From positions 124,001 to 188,000 of the forward strand of contig NZ_JACJHX010000001.1 in the NCBI RefSeq assembly GCF_014138605.1: a DNA stretch of 64,000 bases. The letters run 5' to 3'. The DNA comes from Peribacillus huizhouensis. GTDB lineage: Bacteria > Bacillota > Bacilli > Bacillales > DSM-1321. The notes beneath the pieces were generated by a model that did no database searches, was not told where the DNA came from, and saw only the letters and a list, made by a program, of their open reading frames with translations. Below are positions 48,065 through 56,517 of this stretch, in pieces. The position numbers were made by a program, and so were the translations under genes. Every line of letters begins with the position of its first letter. Within the stretch, counting starts at the first letter, position 1.

Positions 48065-48116
48065 AAAAGCAGGAATTTGCATAAAACAGCTTGGCTGTTT
48101 ATATACACTCCTGCTC
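48065..48116 (-). terminator. Intrinsic terminator of rbgA
   Basis: An outer stem GCAGGA/TCCTGC and an inner perfect stem AAACAGC/GCTGTTT are followed on the minus strand by TTTTTTG. It begins a few bases after the rbgA stop. Confidence 0.75.
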
Positions 48117-48120
48117 ATAT

Positions 48121-48990
48121 TCATTCTTCTGTTTGTTCAATGGAATCACTAGGCTTTTCAAAGGTTAATGATCCCATCTTTTGAGAACGGATTTCACGAA
48201 CAACCAGCTCGGCTGTTTTATCGTAATCAACCATTCCTCCACCTGCTAAACATCCGCGAAATTTTCCGATCGCATCAAATAGCTCAACTGTTTCTGTTGG
48301 AATTACATCAAGATTATAGCGTTCCTTTAAACGTGCAGGATATTCTCTTTCCAAAAAACGAAGACCGTATAAAGAAATTTCATGTAGATTTAATAAAGTA
48401 TCTTTAATAGCTCCTGTCAACGCAAGCTTCATACCAACCTCTTGATCCTCAAATTTCGGCCATAATATACCTGGCGTGTCCAATAACTCAAGCTCTTTAC
48501 CAACCTTAATCCACTGCTGTGCTTTTGTTACACCTGGTGTATTACCAGTCTTTGCAATATTTTTCTTTGCTAATCGATTAATAAGCGTCGACTTACCTAC
48601 ATTCGGAATACCAACTATCATGGCACGAATCGCTCTTGGTTTGATTCCTTTTGCTTTCATGCGATCAAATTTATCTTTCAGTAGCTCTTTCGATGCTGCA
48701 GTTATTTGACCAAGACCTTGTCCTTCTTGTGAATTAATCGCAATGGCTTTTTTCCCTTGAGACTGATAATAAGCAAGCCATTCCTTCGTTCTGACAGGAT
48801 CGGCCATATCAGCTTTATTTAATAAAATAACTCTTGGCTTGTGTTGAATGATCTCATCTATCATCGGATTACGTGATGATAAAGGAATTCTTGCATCAAC
48901 CAGCTCATAAATAATATCAACTAATTTTAGTTTTTCCGTTACTTCTCTTCTCGCTTTGGCCATATGGCCTGGGAACCACTGTATCGTCAA
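48121..48990 (-). CDS. rbgA: Ribosome biogenesis GTPase RbgA (YlqF)
   Basis: RbgA is needed for late assembly of the 50S subunit. The 289-residue protein is a circularly permuted GTPase: the G4 motif LLNKADM comes first (about 55-61), then G1 [17 protein letters not shown], the G2 region, and G3 [12 protein letters not shown]. It begins [16 protein letters not shown] like the B. subtilis protein. The start is TTG at 48990, preceded by AAGGTGG. It probably shares a unit with lepB upstream and ends at its own terminator. Confidence 0.96.
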   Translation of the reverse strand: MTIQWFPGHMAKARREVTEKLKLVDIIYELVDARIPLSSRNPMIDEIIQHKPRVILLNKADMADPVRTKEWLAYYQSQGKKAIAINSQEGQGLGQITAASKELLKDKFDRMKAKGIKPRAIRAMIVGIPNVGKSTLINRLAKKNIAKTGNTPGVTKAQQWIKVGKELELLDTPGILWPKFEDQEVGMKLALTGAIKDTLLNLHEISLYGLRFLEREYPARLKERYNLDVIPTETVELFDAIGKFRGCLAGGGMVDYDKTAELVVREIRSQKMGSLTFEKPSDSIEQTEE

Positions 48991-49008
48991 CGGAATCCAC
49001 CTTCCTAA

Positions 49009-49563
49009 CTATTCAACCAATCTAAATTTATTAATTGGCCAATAAACTAATTTTGTTTTGCCTACCACCTTATCGAATGGTACATACCCAATATGCCGGC
49101 TGTCTTTACTTGCGCGTCTGTTATCTCCCATTACAAAGAGATGTCCGTTGGGTACTGTGTCACTTTGGGTAATATTCATTAAAGTAAATGATTCAGTTAA
49201 TGGACCGCCATCTGTCAGTTGTTTCTTAAATTCATCTAAATACGGCTCAGAATAAGCTTTTCCATTAACATATAAGGTATCATCGTCATATTCAATTTTA
49301 TCTCCTGGAAGACCGATTATCCGCTTTATGTAATCTTTACCTTCTGGAGCATGAAAAACGATGATATCAAAGCGATCTGGATCGCTTATTTTGTAATTGA
49401 ATTTATCGACAATCATTCGCTCTTGTGTATCCAGAGTAGGAGCCATGGAATATCCATCTACGACAATTGGTGCAAACAGGAAGTAACGAATGACTAAAAC
49501 TAGGAAAACAGCAATCACAATCGCCTTTGTCCATTCCCAAATCTCATTCTTTTTCTTTGCCAC
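49009..49563 (-). CDS. lepB: Type I signal peptidase
   Basis: Signal peptidase I removes signal peptides from secreted proteins. The 184-residue protein has one N-terminal membrane helix (about 12-31) and the catalytic Ser39 in DGYSMAPTL. Catalytic Lys80 lies in KDYIKRIIGLPGDKI, and the conserved GDNRRASKDSRHIG box follows. It is of the SipS/SipT size class. Start is GTG at 49563 after AAGGGGGGA. B. subtilis has no sip gene between rplS and rbgA, but some other Bacilli do, as I recall. Confidence 0.95.
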   Translation of the reverse strand: MAKKKNEIWEWTKAIVIAVFLVLVIRYFLFAPIVVDGYSMAPTLDTQERMIVDKFNYKISDPDRFDIIVFHAPEGKDYIKRIIGLPGDKIEYDDDTLYVNGKAYSEPYLDEFKKQLTDGGPLTESFTLMNITQSDTVPNGHLFVMGDNRRASKDSRHIGYVPFDKVVGKTKLVYWPINKFRLVE

Positions 49564-49605
49564 AATAATCCCCCCTTGTAGTGAAGCTCACTTTCATTTT
49601 ACTAG

Positions 49606-49711
49606 CATAAAGGGAAACTTCAATCAGTGGGGGGTCTTCATCCCCCACTGATTGTTAGTCCCGTTCTAGTGTCACTAATATCTCAGTTCTACTTCGATAA
49701 AGCGGGATAAA
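49606..49711 (+). repeat. Repeat family 1, shortened copy E
   Basis: About 105 bp. Left border CATAAAGGGAAACTTCAATC, a perfect terminal stem CAATCAGTGGGGG/CCCCCACTGATTG, then GTTAGTCCCGTTCTAGTGTC, and a jump to the right border GCGGGATAAA. The interior is deleted. It lies upstream of lepB, and its left end carries a possible outward promoter (TTGAAG, 16 bases, TAAAAT at 49596-49601). Confidence 0.75.
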
Positions 49712-49768
49712 GGAGAAGGAATACGATCAGGTATCATATATGAGGTCTATCTCACTTCGGATACAAAA

Positions 49769-49792
49769 AAGGAGCCTGATAAACAAGCTCCT
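49769..49792 (-). terminator. Intrinsic terminator downstream of rplS
   Basis: The stem AGGAGC/GCTCCT with a loop of about 11 bases is followed on the minus strand by TTTTTTGTATCC. It lies about 175 bases beyond the rplS stop, behind a repeat remnant that seems to have separated it from the gene. Confidence 0.75.
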
Positions 49793-49793
49793 A

Positions 49794-49860
49794 ATTTAAC
49801 CCGCATTAACGGTCGTTCCCCCAACAGGGATAAACTATCCGTAAAAGCCCGATTGATTCA
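49794..49860 (-). repeat. Remnant of repeat family 1
   Basis: The sequence TTTAACCCGCATTAACGG, then a degenerate middle, then ATCCGTAAAAGCCCGATTGA, matches the TTTATCCCGC end and the following CCCGTAAAAGCC segment of copy B. The rest of the element is lost. It lies between rplS and its terminator. Confidence 0.55.
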
Positions 49861-49965
49861 TCTTCTGCCACTGGGGTCTACTCCCCAATGACGGAAGGTG
49901 AATTTATATACTATTTCTGTTTAGTTCAGTTTGGTTAACACGCAAAATCAAGGAGATTTAGCGGA

Positions 49966-50313
49966 TTAGCGGCGCATCTCTTTAATACGCGCTTTTTTAC
50001 CACGAAGCTCGCGTAGGTAGTAAAGTTTAGCACGACGGACTTTACCGAAACGAACTACTTCTAATTTAGCGATTTTTGGTGAATGTAATGGGAATGCACG
50101 CTCCACACCAACACCGTATGAAATTTTACGAACTGTGAAAGTTTCGCTGATTCCACCACCGCGGCGTTTAATTACTACACCTTCAAATAACTGGATACGT
50201 TCGCGAGTACCCTCAACTACTTTTACGTGTACACGTACAGTGTCACCAGGACGGAACGCTGGAAGATCAGTGCGAAGTTGTTCTTTTGTAATTTCTTGAA
50301 TAAGTTGTTGCAT
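49966..50313 (-). CDS. rplS: 50S ribosomal protein L19
   Basis: L19 lies at the 30S-50S interface. The 115-residue protein has the family stretches [40 protein letters not shown] and the basic ending [20 protein letters not shown]. Length is standard. It has its own promoter and a structured leader upstream, so it may be expressed apart from trmD. Confidence 0.97.
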   Translation of the reverse strand: MQQLIQEITKEQLRTDLPAFRPGDTVRVHVKVVEGTRERIQLFEGVVIKRRGGGISETFTVRKISYGVGVERAFPLHSPKIAKLEVVRFGKVRRAKLYYLRELRGKKARIKEMRR

Positions 50314-50401
50314 ATTTATCTACTCCTCCCGGATGCTCTTGCCAACATTACCGTTGCAGCGGAACATCGTTATAAGACTGAACATTATTGCCCAAGTCAC
50401 G
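50314..50401 (-). promoter_or_regulatory. rplS leader, probable L19 autoregulatory leader
   Basis: The untranslated region between the predicted start of transcription and rplS contains conserved-looking blocks GACTTGGGCAA, GATGTTCCGCTGC and AGAGCATCCGGGAGG. The last could pair with GATGTT and enclose a small CCGCTGCAACGG hairpin. Bacilli carry an L19 leader motif here that is thought to be regulated by the protein. Assignment is from memory of the motif and position; a covariance-model search would settle it. Confidence 0.5.
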
Positions 50402-50407
50402 AAAAAT

Positions 50408-50436
50408 ATCATATCATAATTAAGGAAAAATTACAA
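50408..50436 (-). promoter_or_regulatory. Sigma-A-type promoter for rplS
   Basis: TTGTAA (50431-50436) and TATGAT (50408-50413) are 17 bases apart on the minus strand, directly after the trmD stop. This would start a transcript that begins with the L19 leader. Confidence 0.5.
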
Positions 50437-50442
50437 GTATCG

Positions 50443-51177
50443 TTATTTTTCTTTTTGAATCTCTGCTAATAATTTTTTTTCAATATCATTTAATGAGTAG
50501 TTTTCTAACAAATCAGGACGGCGATTCCACGTTCTTCGCAGTGATTCCTTGATTCGCCACTCATCAATTTTCTTGTGATTTCCAGAAATAAGCTCAGCTG
50601 GTACTTTCATCCCCCTAAAATCAGAAGGTCTTGTATAATGTGGGTGCTCTAGCAAGCCCGTTGAAAAAGAATCGTGGACTTGTGAGTCTTCATTTCCAAG
50701 CACACCTGGCAAAAGCCTTACAACGCTATCTATAACGACCATGGCCCCTAGCTCACCGCCAGTTAGTACATAGTCACCAATTGAAATTTCATCCGTTACA
50801 ACATGTTCCCTAATACGTTCATCATATCCTTCGTAATGACCGCAAATGAAAATTAAATGATCTTCTTTCGCTAATTCTTCTGCCTTCTGTTGAGTATAAC
50901 GTTCTCCTTGCGGGCACAGAAGAATGACTTTGGGTTTTGTCTCGGAATGAGCACTTAGGGCATCAACAGCATCGAAAATCGGCTGCGGCTTTAAAACCAT
51001 ACCAGCTCCACCGCCATATGGATAATCGTCAACCGTTGAATGCTTATTATCGGCATAATCACGAAAATTCGTAACTTGAAAAGTAACGGCATCTTTCTCA
51101 TTCGCTTTTTTCAATATCGAAGAACCGAAAACACCTTCGAACATTTCTGGAAACAAAGAGAGGACATCAATTTTCAT
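50443..51177 (-). CDS. trmD: tRNA (guanine-37-N1) methyltransferase TrmD
   Basis: TrmD methylates G37 of tRNAs and prevents frameshifting. The 244-residue SPOUT enzyme starts [17 protein letters not shown] and has [16 protein letters not shown]. The knot region is [20 protein letters not shown] followed by [17 protein letters not shown]. The ATG at 51177 overlaps the rimM stop by one base (TGATG); a TTG codon just before it is also in frame. Length matches the Bacillus protein. Confidence 0.97.
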   Translation of the reverse strand: MKIDVLSLFPEMFEGVFGSSILKKANEKDAVTFQVTNFRDYADNKHSTVDDYPYGGGAGMVLKPQPIFDAVDALSAHSETKPKVILLCPQGERYTQQKAEELAKEDHLIFICGHYEGYDERIREHVVTDEISIGDYVLTGGELGAMVVIDSVVRLLPGVLGNEDSQVHDSFSTGLLEHPHYTRPSDFRGMKVPAELISGNHKKIDEWRIKESLRRTWNRRPDLLENYSLNDIEKKLLAEIQKEK

Positions 51178-51692
51178 CAATCAAGCAATCCTTCCATTGG
51201 CGTAATGATGATCTTTTTGTTCGCAATATCCACTTCTTTTACAATCTGTTTAATATAAGGGATTAAGACATCTTTGCCTTTTTGACCTTTCACAACCCAA
51301 ACATCATTTGCTCCAGGTGTTAAAATTTCATGGATTTGACCAATTTCTTCACCAGTATCTGTAAAAATCATACACCCAATAATTTCATGAAAATAAAACT
51401 CATTTTCATCCAATTTGCCAAGTTGTGTTTCTGGCACTTTGAGGATCCCATCTCTAAGTGATTCTACCATGTTAACATTGTAATACCCTTCAAAGGTTAA
51501 TAAATCAAAATTCTTATGTTTACGATGGCTTTCAATCGTGAGCGCAATCGGTTTATCATTTCCTTTAAACAGATGTAAGACATTTTTGGGCTTGTAACGC
51601 TCATCCGCAAAGTCCGTTTTAGATATGACTCGAACTTCTCCTTTGATTCCATGTGTATTGACAATTTTCCCTACATTAAACCATTTTTCCAT
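51177..51692 (-). CDS. rimM: 16S rRNA processing protein RimM
   Basis: RimM assists maturation of the 30S head. The 171-residue protein has the N-terminal barrel domain ([19 protein letters not shown]) and a PRC-barrel C-terminal domain ([39 protein letters not shown]). I chose the ATG at 51692 behind GAGGTGATAAG, matching the B. subtilis N-terminus; an in-frame start at 51728 adds 12 residues that look foreign. Confidence 0.96.
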   Translation of the reverse strand: MEKWFNVGKIVNTHGIKGEVRVISKTDFADERYKPKNVLHLFKGNDKPIALTIESHRKHKNFDLLTFEGYYNVNMVESLRDGILKVPETQLGKLDENEFYFHEIIGCMIFTDTGEEIGQIHEILTPGANDVWVVKGQKGKDVLIPYIKQIVKEVDIANKKIIITPMEGLLD

Positions 51693-51702
51693 CTTATCAC
51701 CT

Positions 51703-52089
51703 CTAACGAATTTCAGAGACAATTCCATCCTTAATCACAATCGTTTTTGTGTGTATGATTTCGTCCCAGTTGTCACCTATTTCAACATTTACAATACCTT
51801 GGATTTCACGTTCTTTTAGCTCGCTACCAATTGGTAATATTTCCAATTGTTCAATTTGAAATTCTATTAGCTTAATTTTATCTTGCCGTTGATTTACTTC
51901 TTTTTCAAAGTGAGTACGAAGACTAGCTGGTTGGAAATTTCTCGTTTTCTCTAATTTCTTCAATTCAAAGCGCAATTGTTCTGATTCTTTTTGAAGTTGA
52001 AGACGTTTGGATTTGTAATTTTCAAGGAGTTGATTCTTGCTGGTCTCTGTTAATACTTGATTAACGATAACTGATTTTATTATTTTCAT
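51703..52089 (-). CDS. ylqD: Conserved protein YlqD
   Basis: The 128-residue protein matches B. subtilis YlqD in size and position between khpA and rimM. It begins [18 protein letters not shown], followed by a coiled-coil middle (about 20-85, many Glu, Lys, Leu, Gln) and a small C-terminal beta segment ([20 protein letters not shown]). Function is unknown. Start has TAGGAGGCGG upstream. Here it is cut off from khpA by a terminator and two repeats, so it probably heads the ylqD-rimM-trmD unit. Confidence 0.88.
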   Translation of the reverse strand: MKIIKSVIVNQVLTETSKNQLLENYKSKRLQLQKESEQLRFELKKLEKTRNFQPASLRTHFEKEVNQRQDKIKLIEFQIEQLEILPIGSELKEREIQGIVNVEIGDNWDEIIHTKTIVIKDGIVSEIR

Positions 52090-52133
52090 TCCAGCGCCGC
52101 CTCCTACATATTTGTATTTCTTTCATGTACACC

Positions 52134-52440
52134 TATAATGGGAAACTTCTATTAGTGGGGATTTTTCATCCATCCCTCACTGATTGTTAGTCTCACATTA
52201 GTGTTGCTAATATCTTTCACTTCGTTCAATTGACAGTACGAACTAAGGATTACTGAATCACAAACTAAGTACGCCCTTTAGTCTATCGTCTGTGAGCGCA
52301 TACTTTACTTCTGTGTAACTCACGGTAAGATTTACTGGATCTCACCAATCAGGCTTTTACGGCAAGTTTCTCCACCTACAACTTCTTCGAATCCTTTAAG
52401 CCTTGAGGTGGGGTCTTGACTTTCCATTAATGCGGGGTAA
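52134..52440 (+). repeat. Repeat family 1, copy F (tandem with G)
   Basis: About 305 bp. Left part ATAATGGGAAACTTCTATTAG and the terminal stem with CACTGATTG. The middle has ACTAAGTACGCC, GGTAAGATTTACTGGATCTC and TTTTACGGCAAG; then TTGAGGTGGGG and the right border CCATTAATGCGGGGTAA. More mutated than copies B and D. It is followed after about 55 bases by copy G in the same orientation. Confidence 0.72.
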
Positions 52441-52494
52441 TTTGATAAGTATGAATCTTTTCAGCGATTTCGCTTTTGTTCTATATGTAATGAT

Positions 52495-52743
52495 ATAGTG
52501 GAACTTCAATCAGTAGTTTTTTTCATTCCCACTGATTGTTAGCCCGTTCTACTGTCGCTAAATTTTCGATAAAGCGACAGTACGAACCCGATTGGTTTAA
52601 CTAAACCTCTGCTTACATATCGGTAAGTTTCACTGTATCTCACCAATTGGGGACTTACAGGCTGTTTATCCTCCACCTATTTATTTCTTGATTTTCTCAC
52701 AAAAATTGAGGTGGGGATATTACAGCCTATTAAACCGGGATAA
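52495..52743 (+). repeat. Repeat family 1, copy G (tandem with F)
   Basis: About 250 bp. Left end TAGTGGAACTTCAATCAGTA, terminal stem CAATCAGT/ACTGATTG, and a 10-bp internal stem TACTGTCGCT (52550-52559)/AGCGACAGTA (52573-52582). Then GGTAAGTTTCACTGTATCTC, TTGAGGTGGGG and the right border AAACCGGGATAA. The segment containing CCCACATCCTGTGGG is missing. Confidence 0.75.
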
Positions 52744-52853
52744 TCATCTTTTATATGCTTATTTTATTATACCCAATATGTAATGATGATTTCATTTATT
52801 TGGCTTTACGGTAAAGATAATTCAAGAGTAGAACTATTTTTTTATTACAAAAA

Positions 52854-52877
52854 AAGGAGGGGTATTAACCCTCCCTT
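52854..52877 (-). terminator. Intrinsic terminator of khpA
   Basis: The stem AAGGGAGGG/CCCCTCCTT with a loop TTAATA overlaps the khpA stop codon. On the minus strand it is followed by TTTTTTTGTAAT. It closes the ylxM-ffh-rpsP-khpA unit and separates it from ylqD-rimM-trmD. Confidence 0.85.
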
Positions 52878-53106
52878 ATTCGGAAATCTCCAAATAGATT
52901 TTCTTATGCTGTGAGGATCCTGCTGCATATACTACAGTCCGAATCGCCTTAGCTACACGCCCCTGTTTTCCAATGACCTTCCCCATATCCTCCTTATGAA
53001 CAGAGAGGGTGTAAAGGATGCGGTCATCTTCTTCCCGAGAGATTACTCGAACATCGTCCGGGTGATCGACAAGAGCTGAAACAATTGTTTCAATTAAGTC
53101 TTTCAT
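52876..53106 (-). CDS. khpA: KH-domain RNA-binding protein KhpA (YlqC)
   Basis: KhpA is a small RNA-binding protein of the KH type, linked in other Firmicutes to cell-size control and sRNA binding. The 76-residue protein has the GKQGRVAKAIRTVV helix-turn motif with GxxG and the final strand KKIYLEISE. Position after rpsP matches B. subtilis YlqC. The ribosome binding site is weak; it starts 9 bases after the rpsP stop and could be coupled. The stop codon lies in a terminator stem. Confidence 0.93.
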   Translation of the reverse strand: MKDLIETIVSALVDHPDDVRVISREEDDRILYTLSVHKEDMGKVIGKQGRVAKAIRTVVYAAGSSQHKKIYLEISE

Positions 53107-53115
53107 CTAGGAAAA

Positions 53116-53388
53116 TTACTTACCTAGTTTTGCATTGTGGAATTTTTCCATAATGCCTTGGTTTGAGAATAAGTTACGTACTGTATCAGATGGTTTTGCA
53201 CCGTCTTGTAACCATTTAAGAGCAAGCTCTTCGTTGATTTGAACTTGTGCAGGTTGAGTTACTGGATTGTATGTCCCAACAACTTCAATATAACGTCCGT
53301 CACGTGGTGAACGTGCATCTGCAACTACGATACGATAGAAAGGAGTTTTTTTAGCTCCCATGCGTTTTAAGCGAATTTTTACTGCCAT
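53116..53388 (-). CDS. rpsP: 30S ribosomal protein S16
   Basis: S16 is an assembly protein of the 30S subunit. The 90-residue protein starts [20 protein letters not shown] and contains [17 protein letters not shown] and [18 protein letters not shown] chose the ATG at 53388 downstream of GGAGGTG, giving the standard length; an in-frame start at 53421 adds 11 residues with no family match. Confidence 0.97.
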   Translation of the reverse strand: MAVKIRLKRMGAKKTPFYRIVVADARSPRDGRYIEVVGTYNPVTQPAQVQINEELALKWLQDGAKPSDTVRNLFSNQGIMEKFHNAKLGK

Positions 53389-53497
53389 TTTAAATAAGCA
53401 CCTCCGAATAGTTTCACACAAGATAATATATTATCAAATGTCTAGCATGTTTGTAAAGGTTTTTTTCTTAACAGACGTGTGTAATCTGTTAAAAACT

Positions 53498-54838
53498 TTA
53501 CATGAACGGGAGTTTAAATCCCTTTTTCTTGCCTTTAGGCATGTTTGTAAACTGTTTCATCATCTTCTTCATGTCCTCGAACTGCTTAAGTAAGCGATTT
53601 ACTTCTTGAATCGATCGCCCACTTCCCTTGGCAATTCGTTTTTTTCGACCTGAATTAATGACTTCGGGATGTTCTTTTTCTTGAAGTGTCATTGAACGAA
53701 TAATCGCTTCGACATGACCAATTTGCTTCTCATCAATAGAAAGATTATCCATCCCTTTGATTTTGTTTGCTCCAGGAAGCATTTTTAGTAAATCGTCAAG
53801 TGGACCCATATTTCTCACTTGGCCAAGTTGCTCGAGGAAATCATCAAACGTAAAAGATGCTGTTCGCATTTTTTTCTCAAGTTCTTTAGCCTTATCCTCA
53901 TCGACGTTCATCTGTGCTTTTTCGATTAAAGTTAGGACATCCCCCATACCGAGAATCCTTGAAGCCATTCGTTCAGGATGGAACGCTTCTAGCGCATCCA
54001 TTTTTTCGCCCATACCGACAAATTTAATCGGCGTGTTTGTAACCGAACGAATAGATAAAGCTGCTCCGCCTCGTGTATCTCCATCTAACTTCGTCAATAC
54101 AACACCAGTCAAACCAAGCTGTTCATTAAAGCTTTGGGCAACATTCACAGCATCCTGACCAGTCATCGCATCAACAACTAGAAAAATCTCATCCGGCTTC
54201 GTCAATTCTTTAATGTCTTTCAATTCATCCATTAAGTTTTCATCAATATGAAGTCGTCCAGCTGTATCAATCAGCACATAATCATGATGTTCTTCCTTCG
54301 CCTTTACAATCGCCTGTTTTGCTATTTCAACAGGACTGACCTGATCACCGAGGGAGAAAACAGGCATATTAATTTGTTTACCAAGCGTTTCCAATTGCTT
54401 AATTGCAGCTGGACGGTAAATATCAGCAGCAACGAGCAATGGCTTTCGGTTGTATTTCTTTCTTAAAAGATTGGCAAGCTTTCCAGTTGTTGTCGTTTTC
54501 CCCGCACCTTGTAAACCGACCATCATAATGACAGTTGGCGGACGGGTAGACACAGCAATCTTACTTTGTTCGCCGCCCATCAGCTCAGTTAGTTCTTCTT
54601 TAACGACTTTTATGACCTGCTGACCAGGAGTTAAGCTTTTGAGAACTTCCTGGCCTACCGCTCTCTCACTCACACGTTTAACAAAATCTTTGACAACCTT
54701 AAAGTTAACATCGGCTTCAAGAAGCGCTAATCTAACTTCACGCATCATTTCCTTTACGTCCGCTTCGTTAACCTTTCCTTTGCCACGAATCTTTTGCATG
54801 GTGCCTTGCAGTCGGTCGGCTAATCCCTCAAATGCCAT
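53498..54838 (-). CDS. ffh: Signal recognition particle protein Ffh
   Basis: Ffh binds signal peptides and SRP RNA. The 446-residue protein has the N domain, the GTPase domain with GLQGAGKTTTTGK (108-120), DTAGRLH and TKLDGDTRGG. The Met-rich M domain has SGRKKRIAKGSGRSIQEVN for SRP RNA binding. The C-terminus ends in a basic tail (KGKKKGFKLPFM). Length equals B. subtilis Ffh. It is downstream of ylxM, its usual partner gene. Confidence 0.97.
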   Translation of the reverse strand: MAFEGLADRLQGTMQKIRGKGKVNEADVKEMMREVRLALLEADVNFKVVKDFVKRVSERAVGQEVLKSLTPGQQVIKVVKEELTELMGGEQSKIAVSTRPPTVIMMVGLQGAGKTTTTGKLANLLRKKYNRKPLLVAADIYRPAAIKQLETLGKQINMPVFSLGDQVSPVEIAKQAIVKAKEEHHDYVLIDTAGRLHIDENLMDELKDIKELTKPDEIFLVVDAMTGQDAVNVAQSFNEQLGLTGVVLTKLDGDTRGGAALSIRSVTNTPIKFVGMGEKMDALEAFHPERMASRILGMGDVLTLIEKAQMNVDEDKAKELEKKMRTASFTFDDFLEQLGQVRNMGPLDDLLKMLPGANKIKGMDNLSIDEKQIGHVEAIIRSMTLQEKEHPEVINSGRKKRIAKGSGRSIQEVNRLLKQFEDMKKMMKQFTNMPKGKKKGFKLPFM

Positions 54839-54850
54839 ACATACCGCCTC

Positions 54851-55183
54851 CTAATCTAATTTCTCAAGCTCGGAAATCGCTGTTATAAGGGTTTCATGAG
54901 ACAGCGAACCTTCATTCGCCATCTTTTTCACCTTGGAAATCCATTCATTACGCTCTTGAAATTTTTGGAATAGCAATAATTTCGCTTCATATTCCTCTAG
55001 CATTGCTTCAGTTCGTTTTATATTGTCATAGACTGCCTGCCTGCTTACCTCATATTCTTCAGCAATCTCGCCTAGAGAGTAATCATCCAGATAGTAGAGG
55101 GACATATAGCTCTGTTGTTTTTCAGTTAACAATGTTTGATAGAAATCATACAGATAATTAATACGCATTGTTTTCTCGAGCAT
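54851..55183 (-). CDS. ylxM: SRP-associated helix-turn-helix protein YlxM
   Basis: The 110-residue protein belongs to the YlxM/p13-like family, which has a sigma-factor region-4-like helix-turn-helix ([21 protein letters not shown], about 27-47) and a helical tail. In Streptococcus the homologue modulates SRP GTPase activity. It lies 12 bases upstream of ffh and behind a strong promoter. Start follows CAGGGGGTT. Confidence 0.93.
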   Translation of the reverse strand: MLEKTMRINYLYDFYQTLLTEKQQSYMSLYYLDDYSLGEIAEEYEVSRQAVYDNIKRTEAMLEEYEAKLLLFQKFQERNEWISKVKKMANEGSLSHETLITAISELEKLD

Positions 55184-55228
55184 AAGTGAACCCCCTGTCT
55201 GTTAAGTGAAAACCCTTTACAAGTATAT

Positions 55229-55257
55229 AGTTTACTTGCTTATGGTTCAGATGTCAA
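55229..55257 (-). promoter_or_regulatory. Strong sigma-A-type promoter for ylxM-ffh-rpsP-khpA
   Basis: A perfect TTGACA (55252-55257) and TAAACT (55229-55234, 4 of 6) stand exactly 17 bases apart on the minus strand, about 46 bases before the ylxM ATG. The rest of the 55184-55462 gap has no gene and no clear ftsY terminator. Confidence 0.7.
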
Positions 55258-55462
55258 GCTGAAACCTTTACACATTCCTTTTTCCACATTCTTTGTATGA
55301 AGAACATGAGGACGGGGCTTCGCCGACTTGTTAATATAGACAATCTATTTATCAGATATCCTGATTTATTGAGAAAGCATCTAAAATTCCGGCTCCGCAC
55401 CGCCGCTATCAGGATCGATCCTTCACACTTTTTGCCAATCTGCAGATTACCTAAGTAACATT

Positions 55463-56449
55463 CTAGCCTTCTTGCTCGATTAAATCAGAGAAAAGACCAT
55501 ACACATATTTTTCAGCATCGAATTCCTGTAAATCATCCATCTTTTCTCCAAGACCAACGAATTTAACGGGAATTTTCAGTTCATTGCGAATGGCTAGAAC
55601 GATGCCTCCTTTTGCAGTCCCGTCAAGTTTTGTTAATACAATTCCAGAAACATTGGTAGCTTCTTTGAATGTTTTTGCTTGAATTAACGCATTTTGTCCG
55701 GTTGTAGCATCTAAAGCGAGCAGTACTTCATGAGGTGCCCCTGGTATTTCTCTTTCAATCACACGCTTTACTTTTTCTAATTCTTTCATCAAGTTCACTT
55801 TGTTTTGCAGTCGTCCAGCTGTATCACATATTAGTATATCAGCTTTCCTCGCCTTAGCAGATTGTACAGCATCATACATCACAGCAGCAGGGTCAGATCC
55901 TTCGCCTTGCTTAATGACTTCAACTCCTACACGCTCGCCCCATACTTCCAGCTGCTCAATTGCCCCAGCACGGAATGTATCTCCAGCAGCAAGCAAGACC
56001 GTTTTACCTTCAGACTTAAATTTATGAGCAAGCTTTCCAATTGTCGTCGTTTTCCCGACACCATTTACACCAACAAATAATATAACAGTAAGGGCGTCTT
56101 TTTGCATATTTAATGCAGATGAACCATTATCATCGCTGTTATAAATTTCAACTAGCTTCTCAGAAATGACCACCTGTACTTCTTTAGTATCTGAAATATT
56201 GCGACGCTTCACTTCCATTTTAAGTTCGTCTATTAGTTCCATCACCGTTTCAAAACCAACGTCAGCACCGATGAGAATTTCTTCCAGTTCTTCAAAAAAC
56301 TCTTCATCCACTTTTCGATAACGAGCAACAAGATCATTCACTTTTCCAGCAAATGAATCTCTCGTCTTCGTTAAACCCTCTTTAAATTTCTCTGAAACTG
56401 TGTCAGTTTGTGTTGTAAATTTTTCTTTAAGTTTTTTAAAAAAACTCAT
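55463..56449 (-). CDS. ftsY: SRP receptor FtsY
   Basis: FtsY docks the SRP-ribosome complex at the membrane. The 328-residue protein has a short basic and amphipathic N-terminus (SFFKKLKEKFTTQ). The N domain has EELEEILIGADVGFETV, and the G domain has GVNGVGKTTTIGKL (127-140), CDTAGRLQNK and TKLDGTAKGG. Length matches B. subtilis FtsY, which lacks the long acidic A domain of E. coli. It follows smc. Confidence 0.97.
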   Translation of the reverse strand: MSFFKKLKEKFTTQTDTVSEKFKEGLTKTRDSFAGKVNDLVARYRKVDEEFFEELEEILIGADVGFETVMELIDELKMEVKRRNISDTKEVQVVISEKLVEIYNSDDNGSSALNMQKDALTVILFVGVNGVGKTTTIGKLAHKFKSEGKTVLLAAGDTFRAGAIEQLEVWGERVGVEVIKQGEGSDPAAVMYDAVQSAKARKADILICDTAGRLQNKVNLMKELEKVKRVIEREIPGAPHEVLLALDATTGQNALIQAKTFKEATNVSGIVLTKLDGTAKGGIVLAIRNELKIPVKFVGLGEKMDDLQEFDAEKYVYGLFSDLIEQEG

Positions 56450-56470
56450 CTAATCACTTCCTCTATTGAT

Positions 56471-56497
56471 ATAAAATGAAACTCCCATCAGTGGAGG
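56471..56497 (+). repeat. Terminal fragment of repeat family 1
   Basis: ATAAAATGAAACTCCCATCAG followed by TGGAGG matches only the CAATCAGTGG-end border of the family. The rest is absent. It lies between smc and ftsY. It is short, so chance or degeneration cannot be fully excluded. Confidence 0.45.
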
Positions 56498-56517
56498 TTT
56501 TGCTGCAGAATATACTT

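Noticed and set aside
49861-49900. Hairpin TGGGGTCTACTCCCCA near 49873-49890 as the rplS terminator
   Set aside because: The stem is short and no T-run follows on the minus strand; the hairpin at 49769-49792 is much better.
36286-52743. HEARO/IscB omega-RNA identity for the family-1 repeats
   Set aside because: They are structured, dispersed and without a gene, as HEARO copies can be, but no HNH-type gene is in the window and the ATGA/GTGA flank I recall for HEARO is not seen at the borders. I kept only the general mobile structured-element idea.
55290-55460. GC-rich stretch between ftsY and the ylxM promoter as an RNA gene
   Set aside because: No fold or motif of a known small RNA could be recognised and no promoter or terminator frames it.
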